Shown here: one piece after another, positions 52,801 through 61,328 of the stretch
Layout: every line of letters starts with the position of its first letter
How positions within the stretch are numbered: position 1 is the stretch's first letter
Source: Hemibagrus wyckioides
Taxonomy: Eukaryota > Chordata > Actinopteri > Siluriformes > Bagridae
Direction: 5' to 3'
Length of the DNA: 64,000 nt
NCBI RefSeq assembly: GCF_019097595.1
Contig: NC_080717.1
Coordinates: forward strand, 15,851,836 to 15,915,835
Made by a program: the position numbers and the translations under genes
The notes under the pieces: model-generated
Told to the model about the DNA's origin: nothing
Database searches by the model: none
What the model saw: the letters and a program-made list of their open reading frames with translations, nothing else

Positions 52801-54267
52801 TAGCGTTTTTTTTTTCAAAGATAAAACCGCTTCTATGACTTTGACACACTGTGTTCATGCCATCGTAGCTGTGCGTAAAGACGGTGTCCCTCCAGTCCTA
52901 CTACCAGAGGAGGAGAAGATAATTGTTGAAGAGATGAAGAGCAACGGACAAACAGTCACTGAGGAGAAGTATGTTAAACTAGATCATAATGTAATGATGA
53001 CTAAAGAATCTATTAGCGCCACACATTTATTACAGCACAGTGCAATTCTTTTCTTTGCATATCCCAGCTGAGGAAGTTGGGGTCAAAGTGCAGGGGCAGC
53101 TATGATAAAGTGCCCCTGGAGCAAAGAGGGTTAAGGGCCTGGCTTAATAGCCAAACAACCTTCTAAACCTGAGGCAACCTTCTAATAAACCACCCAGAGA
53201 CTTAACGACTTGAGCCTCCACTGCTGGCGTTATCATTCTGTCATCATTTAAAAGCAGTAAACAATAAAGCAGGGTGGTGTGATAAAAGGATTATATGATA
53301 TAGATGGGTCTCTGGAGGATCCCACAGGCCAGGGGTTTGATTCCCGGGCAGGGATCCAACCTGCAACTGTGGCGTTAACTCTCAGTGCCGGTCTCAATCC
53401 TGGATAAAATGGGAGGGTAGCGTGAGCAAGGGCACCGGGCGTAAAGTGTGTGCCAAATCAAAATATGTGGAACCCCGAACAGGGAGCCACCGAAAAACAA
53501 CACCACCATGTTATTTTTCAGTAAAAGAACTCCCTGCAGATATTGATTCCTCATATAGCACAGCAATTTACGGCATTTTTTAATTTGTGAAAGAACACAT
53601 TTTAATTTCTTTTAAAAAACAGTCCGTTACACATCCTTGGGTAACTTGTTGCTATAATTTTTCTCATCTTACAGGCAGCATTATTGTTAGATAAAAAATG
53701 GGATAAAAAATGAATCTGTGAAACATTCTGATCAGTTGAACAGCGCTGTGTTGTTAATATCCAAATTATCTACATCTTTGTAGAATTCGTAACAGAAAAT
53801 TGCAATATTATTTCACTCACATCTGTTCTGTTCAATGTAATCATACCCTATTTATCATGTTATCAGTTAGATTTATTTATTTGGCAACTGGCTTTATTGA
53901 AGTAATGTTTGGTGAGACAGAATGCAGTCATGAGGCAGTTGAGGGTTAAGCATTTCAAGGGCTCAAGATTGGATTTACTAATTATTCTTTCTCCTGCAGA
54001 AGCCTCGTTGACGCTGTTTACGCATTAAAAGATGAGGTCCATGAGTTAAAGAAGGTGACATTTCTATTGTTGCTCATCCTGTTATGTTTATTGGCTCTAA
54101 ATGTTGTGTGTTTGAGGTCTGATGAGGCGTGTTTTTGACCTTAGGAGAACAGGTGGATGAAACAGTGTCTGGAAGAGGAGCAGAAATCCCGCAAAGAGCT
54201 TGAACGTTTGGTCAGGAAGCTGGCTAAACAGAAGAACGACTATACGTGGGAAGATGGAGGCCACTAA
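22556..54267 (+). CDS. arhgef6: ARHGEF6 (alpha-PIX / Cool-2), Rac1/Cdc42 guanine nucleotide exchange factor
   Basis: Exons: 22556-22720, 23768-23851, 27403-27487, 34158-34270, 34361-34565, 37217-37287, 37404-37498, 39734-39829, 41296-41418, 43233-43371, 43468-43527, 44540-44686, 48267-48353, 48470-48551, 48695-48810, 49001-49186, 49714-49734, 52440-52536, 52694-52780, 52869-52968, 54000-54054, 54145-54267. Phases join throughout: 778 aa (human 776). Calponin-homology domain about 1-110 (start [17 protein letters not shown]); Ser-rich linker 112-149; SH3 about 160-216 (ALYDY-like [20 protein letters not shown]), which binds PAK in the family; DH about 240-425 ([20 protein letters not shown]); PH about 443-555; GIT-binding/proline part with [21 protein letters not shown]-terminal coiled coil about 720-765. 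ARHGEF7 is the alternative; rbmx and cd40lg as neighbours favour arhgef6. Confidence 0.96.
23220..23240. repeat. (TG)n microsatellite
   Basis: About ten TG units in arhgef6 intron 1. The rest of intron 1 (22721-23767) holds no recognised gene. Confidence 0.85.
23858..23905. repeat. (TTA)n microsatellite at a splice donor
   Basis: Sixteen or so TAT/TTA units begin directly after the donor GGTAAGC of arhgef6 exon 2 (exon end 23851), within the first 7 bases of the intron. Confidence 0.92.
25603..25640. repeat. (GGAT)n microsatellite with SINE-like flank
   Basis: Tandem GGAT units followed by AGAATTTATTGATCTCATGA, the common tail of a decayed fish repeat. Located in arhgef6 intron 2. Confidence 0.8.
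26011..26323 (+). repeat. tRNA-derived SINE, decayed
   Basis: The B-box-like GGTGGTTTGATTCCCGACTC near 26040 is followed by CTCCTTGTGCTTTGTAGGTT, GCATCTCTAAATTGTCAGTA, a GT-rich tract, then GATGGGTTAGCACCCC and GAATAGGCTTCAGGCTTCC. It ends in a GATATAGAAAATGCATGGA-type tail. The 3' half matches the repeat at 15340-15485. It lies in arhgef6 intron 2. Confidence 0.7.
29386..29860. mobile_element. Inverted-repeat transposon relic, family X copy 1
   Basis: Begins ACTCTATATTGCCAAAAAGC and carries TAGATTTTGGAGCGTGGCTG then TGGGGATTTGTGCTCATTCA, wording shared with the copy at 51090-51537. The right end is degenerate (GTGATGACCAGGCGTC). The long plus-strand open frame here is part of this repeat, not a gene. 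It is in arhgef6 intron 3. Confidence 0.65.
30239..31745 (-). mobile_element. Tc1-like transposon, near full length, decayed transposase
   Basis: The left end CAGTCATGTGAAAAAATTAG and the right end GATTTTTTCACATGACTG are inverted repeats; TA flanks both and the length is 1507 bp, normal for Tc1. Transposase remnants on the minus strand include [18 protein letters not shown] (30989-30762 frame), the motif around the second catalytic Asp, and upstream pieces in other frames ([14 protein letters not shown]-like). Several frame breaks make it inactive. It lies in arhgef6 intron 3, opposite to the gene. Confidence 0.88.
33738..33762. repeat. (ATA)n microsatellite
   Basis: About eight ATA/AAT units in arhgef6 intron 3. 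Confidence 0.85.
35047..35976 (+). mobile_element. Tc1/mariner-like transposon, degenerate
   Basis: The ends CACTTTATTACGAACACC and a shorter inverse AATAAAGTG bound 930 bp. The inside reads as a decayed transposase on the plus strand: GTGCCAGACGGGCTGGTTTG, CGGGTTCCACTTCTGTCAG, AAGACTGGAAAAACATACCC and GAATTTGGCACCAACAGCAT are the usual landmarks of this fish family. It has internal deletions and frame breaks. It lies in arhgef6 intron 5. Confidence 0.82.
37627..37982. mobile_element. Tc1/mariner-like deletion derivative, second copy
   Basis: Terminal inverted repeats ACACCGATCAGGCATAA (left) and TTATGCCTGACCGGTGT (right) enclose 356 bp. The middle keeps wording of a transposase gene (AAGGTGTGCTGTGGTATCTG, GATTAAGATCTGGGGAATTT) but most is deleted. 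Same family as 6041-6520. It lies 129 bp after arhgef6 exon 7. Confidence 0.85.
39055..39153. repeat. Long (TA)n microsatellite
   Basis: Nearly 100 bp of almost pure TA in arhgef6 intron 7. The tyrosine/isoleucine-only open frame over it is an artefact of the repeat. Confidence 0.95.
39693..39717. repeat. (GT)n microsatellite next to a splice acceptor
   Basis: About twelve GT units end 16 bases before the acceptor TTTCCAG of arhgef6 exon 8 (exon start 39734). Confidence 0.9.
40829..40900. repeat. (ATCT)n microsatellite
   Basis: About eighteen CTAT/ATCT units in arhgef6 intron 8. A similar (CTAT)n tract is at 60777-60832. Confidence 0.93.
45050..45500. mobile_element. Inverted-repeat transposon relic, family X copy 2
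   Basis: Ends with GGTCAGGTGTTCACATACTT then TTGGCCAAATAC, nearly the same terminus as the copy at 51090-51537. The left end is decayed. The middle keeps GATTTCCCTTTGCTGTGGCTAAGAGGCCC-type wording. It is in arhgef6 intron 12. Confidence 0.6.
45590..46180. mobile_element. DNA transposon relic
   Basis: Includes AATTGTGAAGTGGATCTCCT, CTTGCCTTTCCACGGGTGTT, GGCTATTCTAAAACGTTCCA and AGCATGATGCTGCCACCACC, standard pieces of a Tc1-like transposase region seen in fish. No clear termini were found. It is in arhgef6 intron 12. Confidence 0.6.
46660..47330. mobile_element. DNA transposon relic (probable)
   Basis: A run of wording typical of a decayed fish DNA transposon: CAATTCTTTTGTTTGTGCCA, GAAGACATTTGCTTTGAGAT, CATTTCCTGATATTTGCATC, then CAAACATACAGACTAAAT-like transposase remnants. 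Boundaries are not defined. It is in arhgef6 intron 12. Confidence 0.45.
49850..49877. repeat. (CT)n microsatellite
   Basis: About thirteen CT units, 120 bp after the 21-nt microexon of arhgef6. Confidence 0.9.
50636..50980 (+). repeat. tRNA-derived SINE (second type)
   Basis: The head GGCTCCCGAGTGCTGAGACA looks like a tRNA A-box region and GAAGACTGAATCCTGCC like a B box. It is followed by CCACAGCCATCCATGGCTGG and AGATGGGATACTCTCTGCCA, then TTCGGAGGAAGTACATGAGG near the 3' end. It is clearly different from the other SINEs here. It lies in arhgef6 intron 17. Confidence 0.7.
51090..51537. mobile_element. Inverted-repeat transposon relic, family X copy 3
   Basis: Left part CACAATGTATGAAGACACCT, right part GGTCAGGTGTCCACATACTT then TTGGCTATATAGTGT. 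The inside shares TTTTTGGAGTGTGGCTGTGG with 29386-29860. The 168-codon open frame over it is the repeat, not a host gene. It lies in arhgef6 intron 17. Confidence 0.7.
53303..53515 (+). repeat. SINE with a body matching the RTE LINE 5' region
   Basis: A B-box-like GGGTTTGATTCCCGGG near 53334 is followed by GTGCCGGTCTCAATCCTGGA and AAGGGCACCGGGCGTAAA. These align with 11688-11773 inside the LINE's 5' region (GTGCCGGTCCCAAGCCCGGA, AAGGGCATCCGGCGTAAAAC). It ends GGAGCCACCGAAAAACAACA, like the LINE's own ...GCCGAAAGAAGAAGAAG. It lies in arhgef6 intron 20. Confidence 0.72.
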
Positions 54268-54315
54268 GTAACATTCTAGATGTTCTCCCTGTTACGCATG
54301 TCTGAGTGAATGAGT

Positions 54316-54346
<31 letters not shown>

Positions 54347-54440
54347 CATACCCGTGTGTGACCTTGTGTGTGTGCGTGTGTGTTTGTGTGCTTGTGTGTG
54401 CAAATGTGTTTGCGCGTGTATGTGTGTGTGTGCTTGTGAG
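54316..54440. repeat. (GT)n and GT-rich tract
   Basis: A pure (GT)n run, then imperfect GTGTGY repeats, in the arhgef6 3' UTR about 50 bp past the stop. Open frames on both strands here are repeat artefacts. Confidence 0.92.
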
Positions 54441-56216
54441 AGAGAGTGGGTGGATGAGTTGCTAGTTTTGGGTTCACACCAAATGTTGCATTGAGAAAGC
54501 CTTCCTGCCTTGTAAACTTTTTTTTTTTTTTTCCTCATTTTTAAGAATAACTTTCTTTGTAGATTTCTTGCTATGAGATCATTTTTGTTTGACTGATGTC
54601 TGTACTGGGTTTCAGAATAGGTTCCTGCAGCATGTGTTCAGTTCCTGCAAACAGGGGCAACAAAAAAGTGTTAGACACGCATGCAACAGGACTGCATCAT
54701 TGTTGTGAAAGTCTGTGATTTTGGCTATATGACTTATTATAGCAGACTTTCTGTACCTGTCCACGCTACCATCAAATGGTACTACGTATTTAACTGCTAT
54801 GAATATCAGCGTGCAGTGTAGCTATACAGCAGATGCTCAGATGAAGCCATTGTTTCCAGGCATTTGGAAAAAGGAAAAGATTCAGTGTTCACTGTGGGGA
54901 AATGTGTGGAAAATAAGATTCAGTCTTGAGATTCAGCAGAAAACATAAGTGTGTGTATTCGTGTGTAACTGATGAAGCCACCGTTCACCAAACATGAAAG
55001 TGAGCTCAAAGGCCATGTGTCTATATGTGAAACTACCTTCATGGTACACTGGCAGACAGATTCAGCAGTGGACATCGTTGTGTCTTTATTTCTACTTCTG
55101 TATGTTTATCTGATCGATAGAGGAAGAATTCCTGCTTGTTATAAGGTTATAACATGAACGATAGAATAAGTTGCACATTAATGACATGAGATGCCTTGAT
55201 TGTCATCTTGAAATGATTTGTTTGCTTGTTCTTTTTTTTTTTTTTTTTTTTTCCATTTGTTTTTTATTTTTAAGCTTTTAAGAAAAGTTTGCAAGGTAGC
55301 TGGTGTGTTATTACTGGCCATCAAAAAATATTCCCTTCAACTGTGTCTGTTACAATCTATCATATACTGTACAGTATTTCTATACCCATTCTTTACAGCA
55401 GATAATCTGTGTTTTTGTTTTCGTCATTGTTATGCTCGTTCGAAGCTGTTCATAGCAAACGATGCAGCTAGTCATAGAAATAAAATACCATTTCAATACT
55501 ATTAAGGTATAAATTATAATGTATGTATATCATATATACTTTAAAACAGTATATAATAGCTAGCATAGCCAAAAAAAATCCTGTATGCTCTTATATTTAG
55601 TAATAATACAATAATTGATTATTACCTCCATATTCTGAGGTTGTAAAAAATATATATATTTATTTTTGAATGCAGTAGTCCTGTATTGAGAACATGGTAC
55701 TTGGGCCTCTTTAAGCACTCCTATAACCGTACACCTCATTTAACAACCTGGTCTGTGTTTGTTGGAAGTTTTTTTCATAGGAAATCAGTTTTAAGAAAAG
55801 CTATTACTGTTAATCTCACCCCCGATTTTTTTTTTATTTAAAATACAATCAGCTTTTTGTGAATTCTTGCCACTTTGCAATCATGAGGCCATGCTGAACT
55901 TGCAGAGAAATTAGCGGTATATTTACAGCTGCTACAGCACTAATGCATTTGGTAAGCCGTTTCTATTAAAGGCTGTTGCACTGCAGGATTATTATGTTAG
56001 GGCTCCGTGAATGTGAATTTGTAAATGAATAACCAAATTTAGGTGTAAGGGTGTAAGTCAAATGAATCGTTTATAGCTGTTAGTCGATCGATGTTAGTAA
56101 TCGTTTTTATATCATGTACGAATGCTAAACTGGTACCCTGTTGGATACACATTGTACACTCTGCATATGCATAGGCATATGAATAATGAAATTGCAATGT
56201 ACAGTGCTTATAACAC

Positions 56217-56678
56217 AAAAAGATGGATGACGAATTAAAGGAGAAAAAAACCCAGCAGCTTATTAATAAGGAGTTGGTTCTTCACAAGCCACTAGTATAG
56301 CTTCCACGGACTGATGAACATCATTCATTTAAAAGATATTCTTTCTGTTGTCACTCACAAACTGTAGGTGTTTGGTTGGAATGTTGGAATCTGCAAGGAC
56401 ATAGTGTAGGATTTACAGCAGTTTGATCCTGATCAAACCTTTTAAGGTGAGCCTTTTTGTTCCTTGTAGTAATGGAGGCACTGGCATCGTAAAAAAAGAG
56501 CACTCTCATCAGAATAGAAATGTTTCATTATGGGTTAAAGGTGATTAGTCAGAATAACTTTGAATTCATTCGCACTGGCACTTCCCTCGGATGAGACACA
56601 ATGACCTATATCAGCAAACCACCATCTGCTGCATAAGAGCTCCCTTTTTTGCCCCTTTAATTCGTCATTCATCTGTTT
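56217..56678. mobile_element. Inverted-repeat DNA element (MITE-like)
   Basis: The left end AAGATGGATGACGAATTAAA then GGAG and an A run. The right end is the inverse: a T run, GCCCCTTTAATTCGTCATTC then ATCTG. The match is about 25 bp with two or three differences, spaced 460 bp apart. There is no transposase. Middle text resembles a Tc1-like relic (CACTCTCATCAGAATAGAAA). Confidence 0.72.
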
Positions 56679-57620
56679 CATTACCTTGAAACTGTTTGAT
56701 GTAAAACTAGACACTGTGGGCAATATTACTATAAATAGGTGTATATTTATAAGCATAAGGAGCGGTGGAATAGTATATTTGAAGCCATAAAACAGGAAAG
56801 GATGCGTTGGCGCAGTCCTGCAAAAAAAAAAATAATAATAACCAACTAGTATTCCATGCAATAAGACTGAAGACTGGTTTACTGTTAACTGTTATGCATT
56901 GACTTTGAGGAGCCTCAATTTGCACTGAGGTGTGTTCTCCAACTAGTCGACAGGATTTACTCCTATATCCTATAAACGATGCTGTTTCCACAGTGCTGTG
57001 ATCAGATTTATTTTTTATTTTTTTGGAAAGTTACTGGTACTACTCAGTAATTTGTTTAAGCTGTGCTTTTGTGTGTTTTGCATAGCTGTAAGTATTATTT
57101 AAAATGTCTGTAGTTGCTATCAACATTATTCACATTGACACACAATGTATTTCGTTTCCACCACAAGTCACTTTCATGGCATCCTATGTACAATTGAAAT
57201 CCCAGTCCAGCTGTTGTGATTTATGTCATGTGCATAATTATCCATAATTCATGTGCTGCTTCATAATCTGAAGGACTGATTGTGCCGAGTGCTGTTTGTT
57301 TCCATTTTTATAGTACTATATGATCACATGATATTTGTTCAGCTTAATATTGTATTCTGTCACTGATGTCATGAATGTGGCTGGGATTAGATAAAACTGC
57401 CTGATATCTGTAGCACTTGCAGGACATTTTTTTTCTTGTTCATCTAGTTCATTATTTTTATTTTTGTTAAGTGCCCAAGTCTGCAGACCATGTGGATTTC
57501 TATGCAAATAACATTTGTTACATATATATTCATTTTCTTTTTATTTTGTTCGTGCTTCTGTTCCTTTTTTTTCCCTTTGCCTTCATTTTTAAAGGAACTG
57601 TTTTAATAAAAACATAAATA

Positions 57621-58388
57621 ATATTTCTGGTTGTTTTGTGGATGTTTTTGGAGCAAAAAAAAAAAATAAATAAAATGATGGAGCCACCAACAACAACAAC
57701 AAATCCTTGGAAATGAACAGAAAAGTTCTTGTCAGTGAAAAAACACACCTTCAGTTTAAGTATAACCTTTAACTCATTTAGATTTTGACTGAAAGGAAAA
57801 GGTTAAAATGAACAGAGAACGCGTGAGAGAATGGAATGAGTGTGGCAGATTGAACACTTCCTGTAACAGTAGAAAAATGTGTCCCGGAGCTGGGTGTATA
57901 TTCTTTCACTCACTCTTTCCATGGTAGAGAATGAAGTGTAGTAAAATACAGAGTATTACATGCTTCTTTGTGGCGTATGGCTCATGTGCACGTAGGAAAC
58001 TTGCATGAATATAAGAGTTTGGTGGGTGTTTGGCAGCCAGTGGGATTAGAGTTCTAAAAATATATGCAGTTCTCCGATTTATTCTGTCAGCTGCTCCATT
58101 TTTGAATGGATGCTACCCTCATAATCACTCCTCGATGTGTGGAAACATTGTAGTGAGCATCATTAGAGCCATTTGTTTTTAAATGATAAGGTCAGATCAG
58201 AGTTCATGCTCTCCGGGAAATTCATTGCACCATGCACCGTGCTGAAAAGTAGAGGGGGAGGGAGAGCATAGCATTTCTGTGGTTATACAGATATGCTGAA
58301 AAAAAAAAGACTTTGTCACACCTAATGCTTCGAAATTTAGATTTTTATCAAGGTAGTAATGATTGCTGATCCATCACTAGGAAGAACT

Positions 58389-58464
<76 letters not shown>

Positions 58465-59246
58465 ATAAATACATATATACATATATATGTATGTATATAA
58501 GCTTTCTTCTATTTCTCACACGTTACCAGTGAAGTCAGAATAGAAACACAATTTTGCATTTTGATTTAGAAAAATTTGTATTAATACAAAAATATAAATA
58601 CATATTTTGAGAGAGGGAACTTCCATTTCAAAATCTTACTTGCCCTCTGTGGCACATTTATCATGAAGTTTTACTGTGACATCTACTTGAAATACATTCT
58701 ATTTGTTTTTACCGTATAACAATTTATTCTCAGTGAAGATTCATCAGAGATAACCAAGCTTCTATTAAATGTAGTGTCACTTTCTATTCTACAGCTAAAT
58801 CATCATGATGTAAAAATGACACAGAAGGTATTACATAGTAGCCTCCACAAGCTGGATTTTCCCTTCATAAATATATTGCAATGACAGTAGCTAAAAGTCA
58901 ACATTAATAAATTATTTTTGGTAGTATAAATTGAGAATATTATAAAAAAAAACAAAATGAGATTTACATCACTACTTTAAACCACAATTGCTGACTAATT
59001 TTCATATAGAAAAGGGTTATGAAATGTCACACATTCCAGTTTCCCTGCAAATCCCGCAGTTACAGATGTGTCAGATTTTCCTCTGAGCTTGCACTGTGGT
59101 GTAAGTTAAAGGAAGAAGCTTGTCTCCAGAAGTTCCAGCCTCCTTTTGTTTTGGTTTTTTTTTTTCCTAATACTTTCAAATGGAAAATGGATTCAGTTAT
59201 CCACTTTGCCTTGTGCTGGTAGATCCTCTTAGTTGTTAGTCTGCAC
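57621..59246. other. Intergenic region between convergent arhgef6 and cd40lg
   Basis: AT-rich with a long (AT)n tract. A minus-strand poly(A) signal (TTTATT on the plus strand, 58723-58728) would give cd40lg a 3' UTR of about 520 nt; this is inference. No gene was recognised. Confidence 0.5.
58391..58459. repeat. (AT)n microsatellite
   Basis: About thirty-five AT units followed by imperfect ACATATAT repeats. Confidence 0.94.
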
Positions 59247-60775
59247 TCAGTCCTGTAGCCTGAACAATCCAAAAGTGGTAGAGCGCCGGTTCACTAAGCT
59301 CTTGTCAGTTACATTGACAAACAGTGTCTGACCCTTCTCAAGTCTGAACACCCCTGTCTGTGAGGCAGTGCACAGATCAGGTATTGCACTGCCCCGAGGT
59401 AAGCTGCAATAGGACTGAAGCAGTTGATTTGCCATTTCTCCTTTTGCCTTTTGAGTCCATATGGCTTGATAGAGTGATGCTTTTTCATGTGCTTTGGAAA
59501 AGGCGACTTGCGACTGGATCAGGTAATATCCAGGGTACTGAATGGTCAGGACTCCTGAAATGCTGAGGGTGATCTTCTCCAGCATAGAGAGGGATTTGCT
59601 CCACACCAGGGTATTGGAATGGTCCTTCTCTGAGGAGAAAAAGAAAACAGTATACGTCATTTAAAATAAGTGATAATATATTTCTAAAATGAGATCTAAA
59701 ATGAATGAGTATCCTTACCTTCAGGTTCACTTAACACCAACCTTGCTTGAGGTATAGTGAAGGATCCAGTTTCAGTCAACAAAGCCGCTATAAGAAGAGC
59801 ACAGGGCAATGGTCAGCTCAGACTCATCTCAGTATTCACAGAATTTTCATATATTTCTGCATTCTGAAGCAAGACAAAAAATGTACCAACCTCTTCCTTC
59901 AGCTTCAGAGACCTATAAAAAAAGGTTAAAACATAGTTTATTGATCTTATTGAGAACTACATCAGCCCCATTATTGTGAAATATACCCCAAGTACTTTGA
60001 AGGTTTAACAGTTAGTCTTTGTTCACACTAAAGATCCATTGAAATAATCTTGCTCACCCTTTTTAGGACACTTTTATAGAGTCCCATGAGATGGCTGCAG
60101 TACTGTAAATCCTCAGATGCTAGGTTGTTCTCACCACACTGCTGTAGTTGTTTTAGTGCGCTTATCTCATTATCACTGCGTCTGTCCTGCAGCTGCCATT
60201 AAGACAGGAAAAGCCTCATGTGAACATGCTTTTGCATTCAGTATTCACTCACAAAAACCACAATGCTCACAATGTATTGTGGCAAATAAAAAATGTCTGT
60301 GAAGCAGAATATGTAAGGATTACAATTCACCCCAGTATTCTGAATTAAGAGTTTTCTGCTCAGTATGGAGAGTAAAAAATGGAAAGAATTGTTGAATTTC
60401 ACACTTTTAGTCAAAAAATGGCTGAACAAAAACTAATCATAGACTATTCTTTGTAGATTAGCATAATTTGTGGTAAATCCACCTTAAAAAGGCTAGATAG
60501 ATATTCAAAAAGGCAATTTAATTTCAAATAATAATCTATTTATTTCATTCATAGCCAAATCAAAGGGGTTTTTTCTCTCTAGAAATACAAGATATATATG
60601 ATTTAAAGTAAAGCATACAAATGATTAGCTCATGGGTAAGGGTTTTGTGCTTTTGATATCAAGCATGCTTGTTCACTCATGAAACACGACCCAAGAAACC
60701 AGGAAACAATTTTTTTTTACCAATATGGTATTTAAGAGTCTAATACCTGATGAATACACTTTATTAATAAATATG

Positions 60776-60832
<57 letters not shown>

Positions 60833-61328
60833 ACATATATATATAATCTATTTGGGTTCACATTTTATATATACATATAAAATGTAGAGTCATTCTTGCA
60901 TTTCCTCTATGGTACTATGGCAAATTTAATTTTAGCAGGATATCTTTAGTGATCTGTCTATAAATCTCCAAACATTATAAAAAATAGAATTTAAATATTT
61001 AAGTTTTAAGACAGTATAGTATCAAGTGTTTAAACAATATATATATATATATATAAAATACATAAACAATAACTAGTAAACTATTAAGATTATCATATAT
61101 AATATATATATTATAATCATTAAGCATATGAGTGCTTACCGTGCTGATTCTATGGAACAGGTAGATAAACCCTCCAAACATCAGTATCATTAGCAGAAGC
61201 AGCAGCACCGATATGAACTTGACTAAAGGTGTGTTTGATGGCAGCGCTGGTCCACCTCGGTGGCCTTGCCGTGGAGGAACCGGTGGAGGATTGAAGCTGC
61301 TGTGGAAGGTGTTTATCGTGGTGGACAT
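59247..61328 (-). CDS. cd40lg: CD40 ligand (CD154), TNF superfamily type II membrane protein
   Basis: Exons in transcript order: 61140-61328, 59891-59912, 59719-59787, 59247-59629; phases join to 220 aa (human 261). The cytoplasmic tail (1-35) is Pro-rich with PPVPPR; the membrane helix is about residues 36-58 (FISVLLLLLMILMFGGFIYL). A short stalk follows, then the TNF homology domain from about residue 94 to the end. It keeps PGYYLIQSQVAF, Cys168 and Cys180 (the CD40L-type disulfide pair), FVNVTD with an N-glycosylation site at Asn199 that human CD40L also has, and the family C-terminus TTFGLFRLQD (human SFGLLKL). In mammals it is displayed by activated T helper cells and binds CD40 on B cells. 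An in-frame ATG at 61517 is less likely, as it would add a basic 63-residue leader from an A-rich stretch. Linkage to arhgef6 supports the name. Confidence 0.92.
59930..61139 (-). other. cd40lg intron 1
   Basis: Intron between the membrane exon and the 22-nt second exon. It contains a (CTAT)n tract at 60777-60832 and AT repeats near 60835-60850 and 61036-61056. No exon or RNA gene was recognised inside. Confidence 0.75.
60777..60832. repeat. (CTAT)n microsatellite
   Basis: About fourteen CTAT units in cd40lg intron 1. Confidence 0.93.

Larger units (their letters stand above)
54268..57620 (+). other. arhgef6 3' UTR (long), approximate end
   Basis: Follows the stop TAA at 54265-54267. It starts with a GT-rich tract (54316-54440) and contains several long T runs and an inverted-repeat element (56217-56678). 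A poly(A) signal AATAAA at 57605-57610 is a reasonable end; earlier signals may also be used. No other coding sequence was recognised. Confidence 0.5.

Noticed and set aside
22556..54267. Gene might be arhgef7 (beta-PIX) instead of arhgef6
   Set aside because: CH domain wording, total length near 776 and neighbours rbmx and cd40lg all fit arhgef6.
54224..54538. Histidine/threonine-rich minus-strand frame
   Set aside because: Translation of the antisense of a GT-rich tract in the arhgef6 3' UTR.
40829..60832. Regular tandem units that might suggest CRISPR arrays
   Set aside because: The units are simple (ATCT)n/(CTAT)n microsatellites without spacers, and the genome is a vertebrate.
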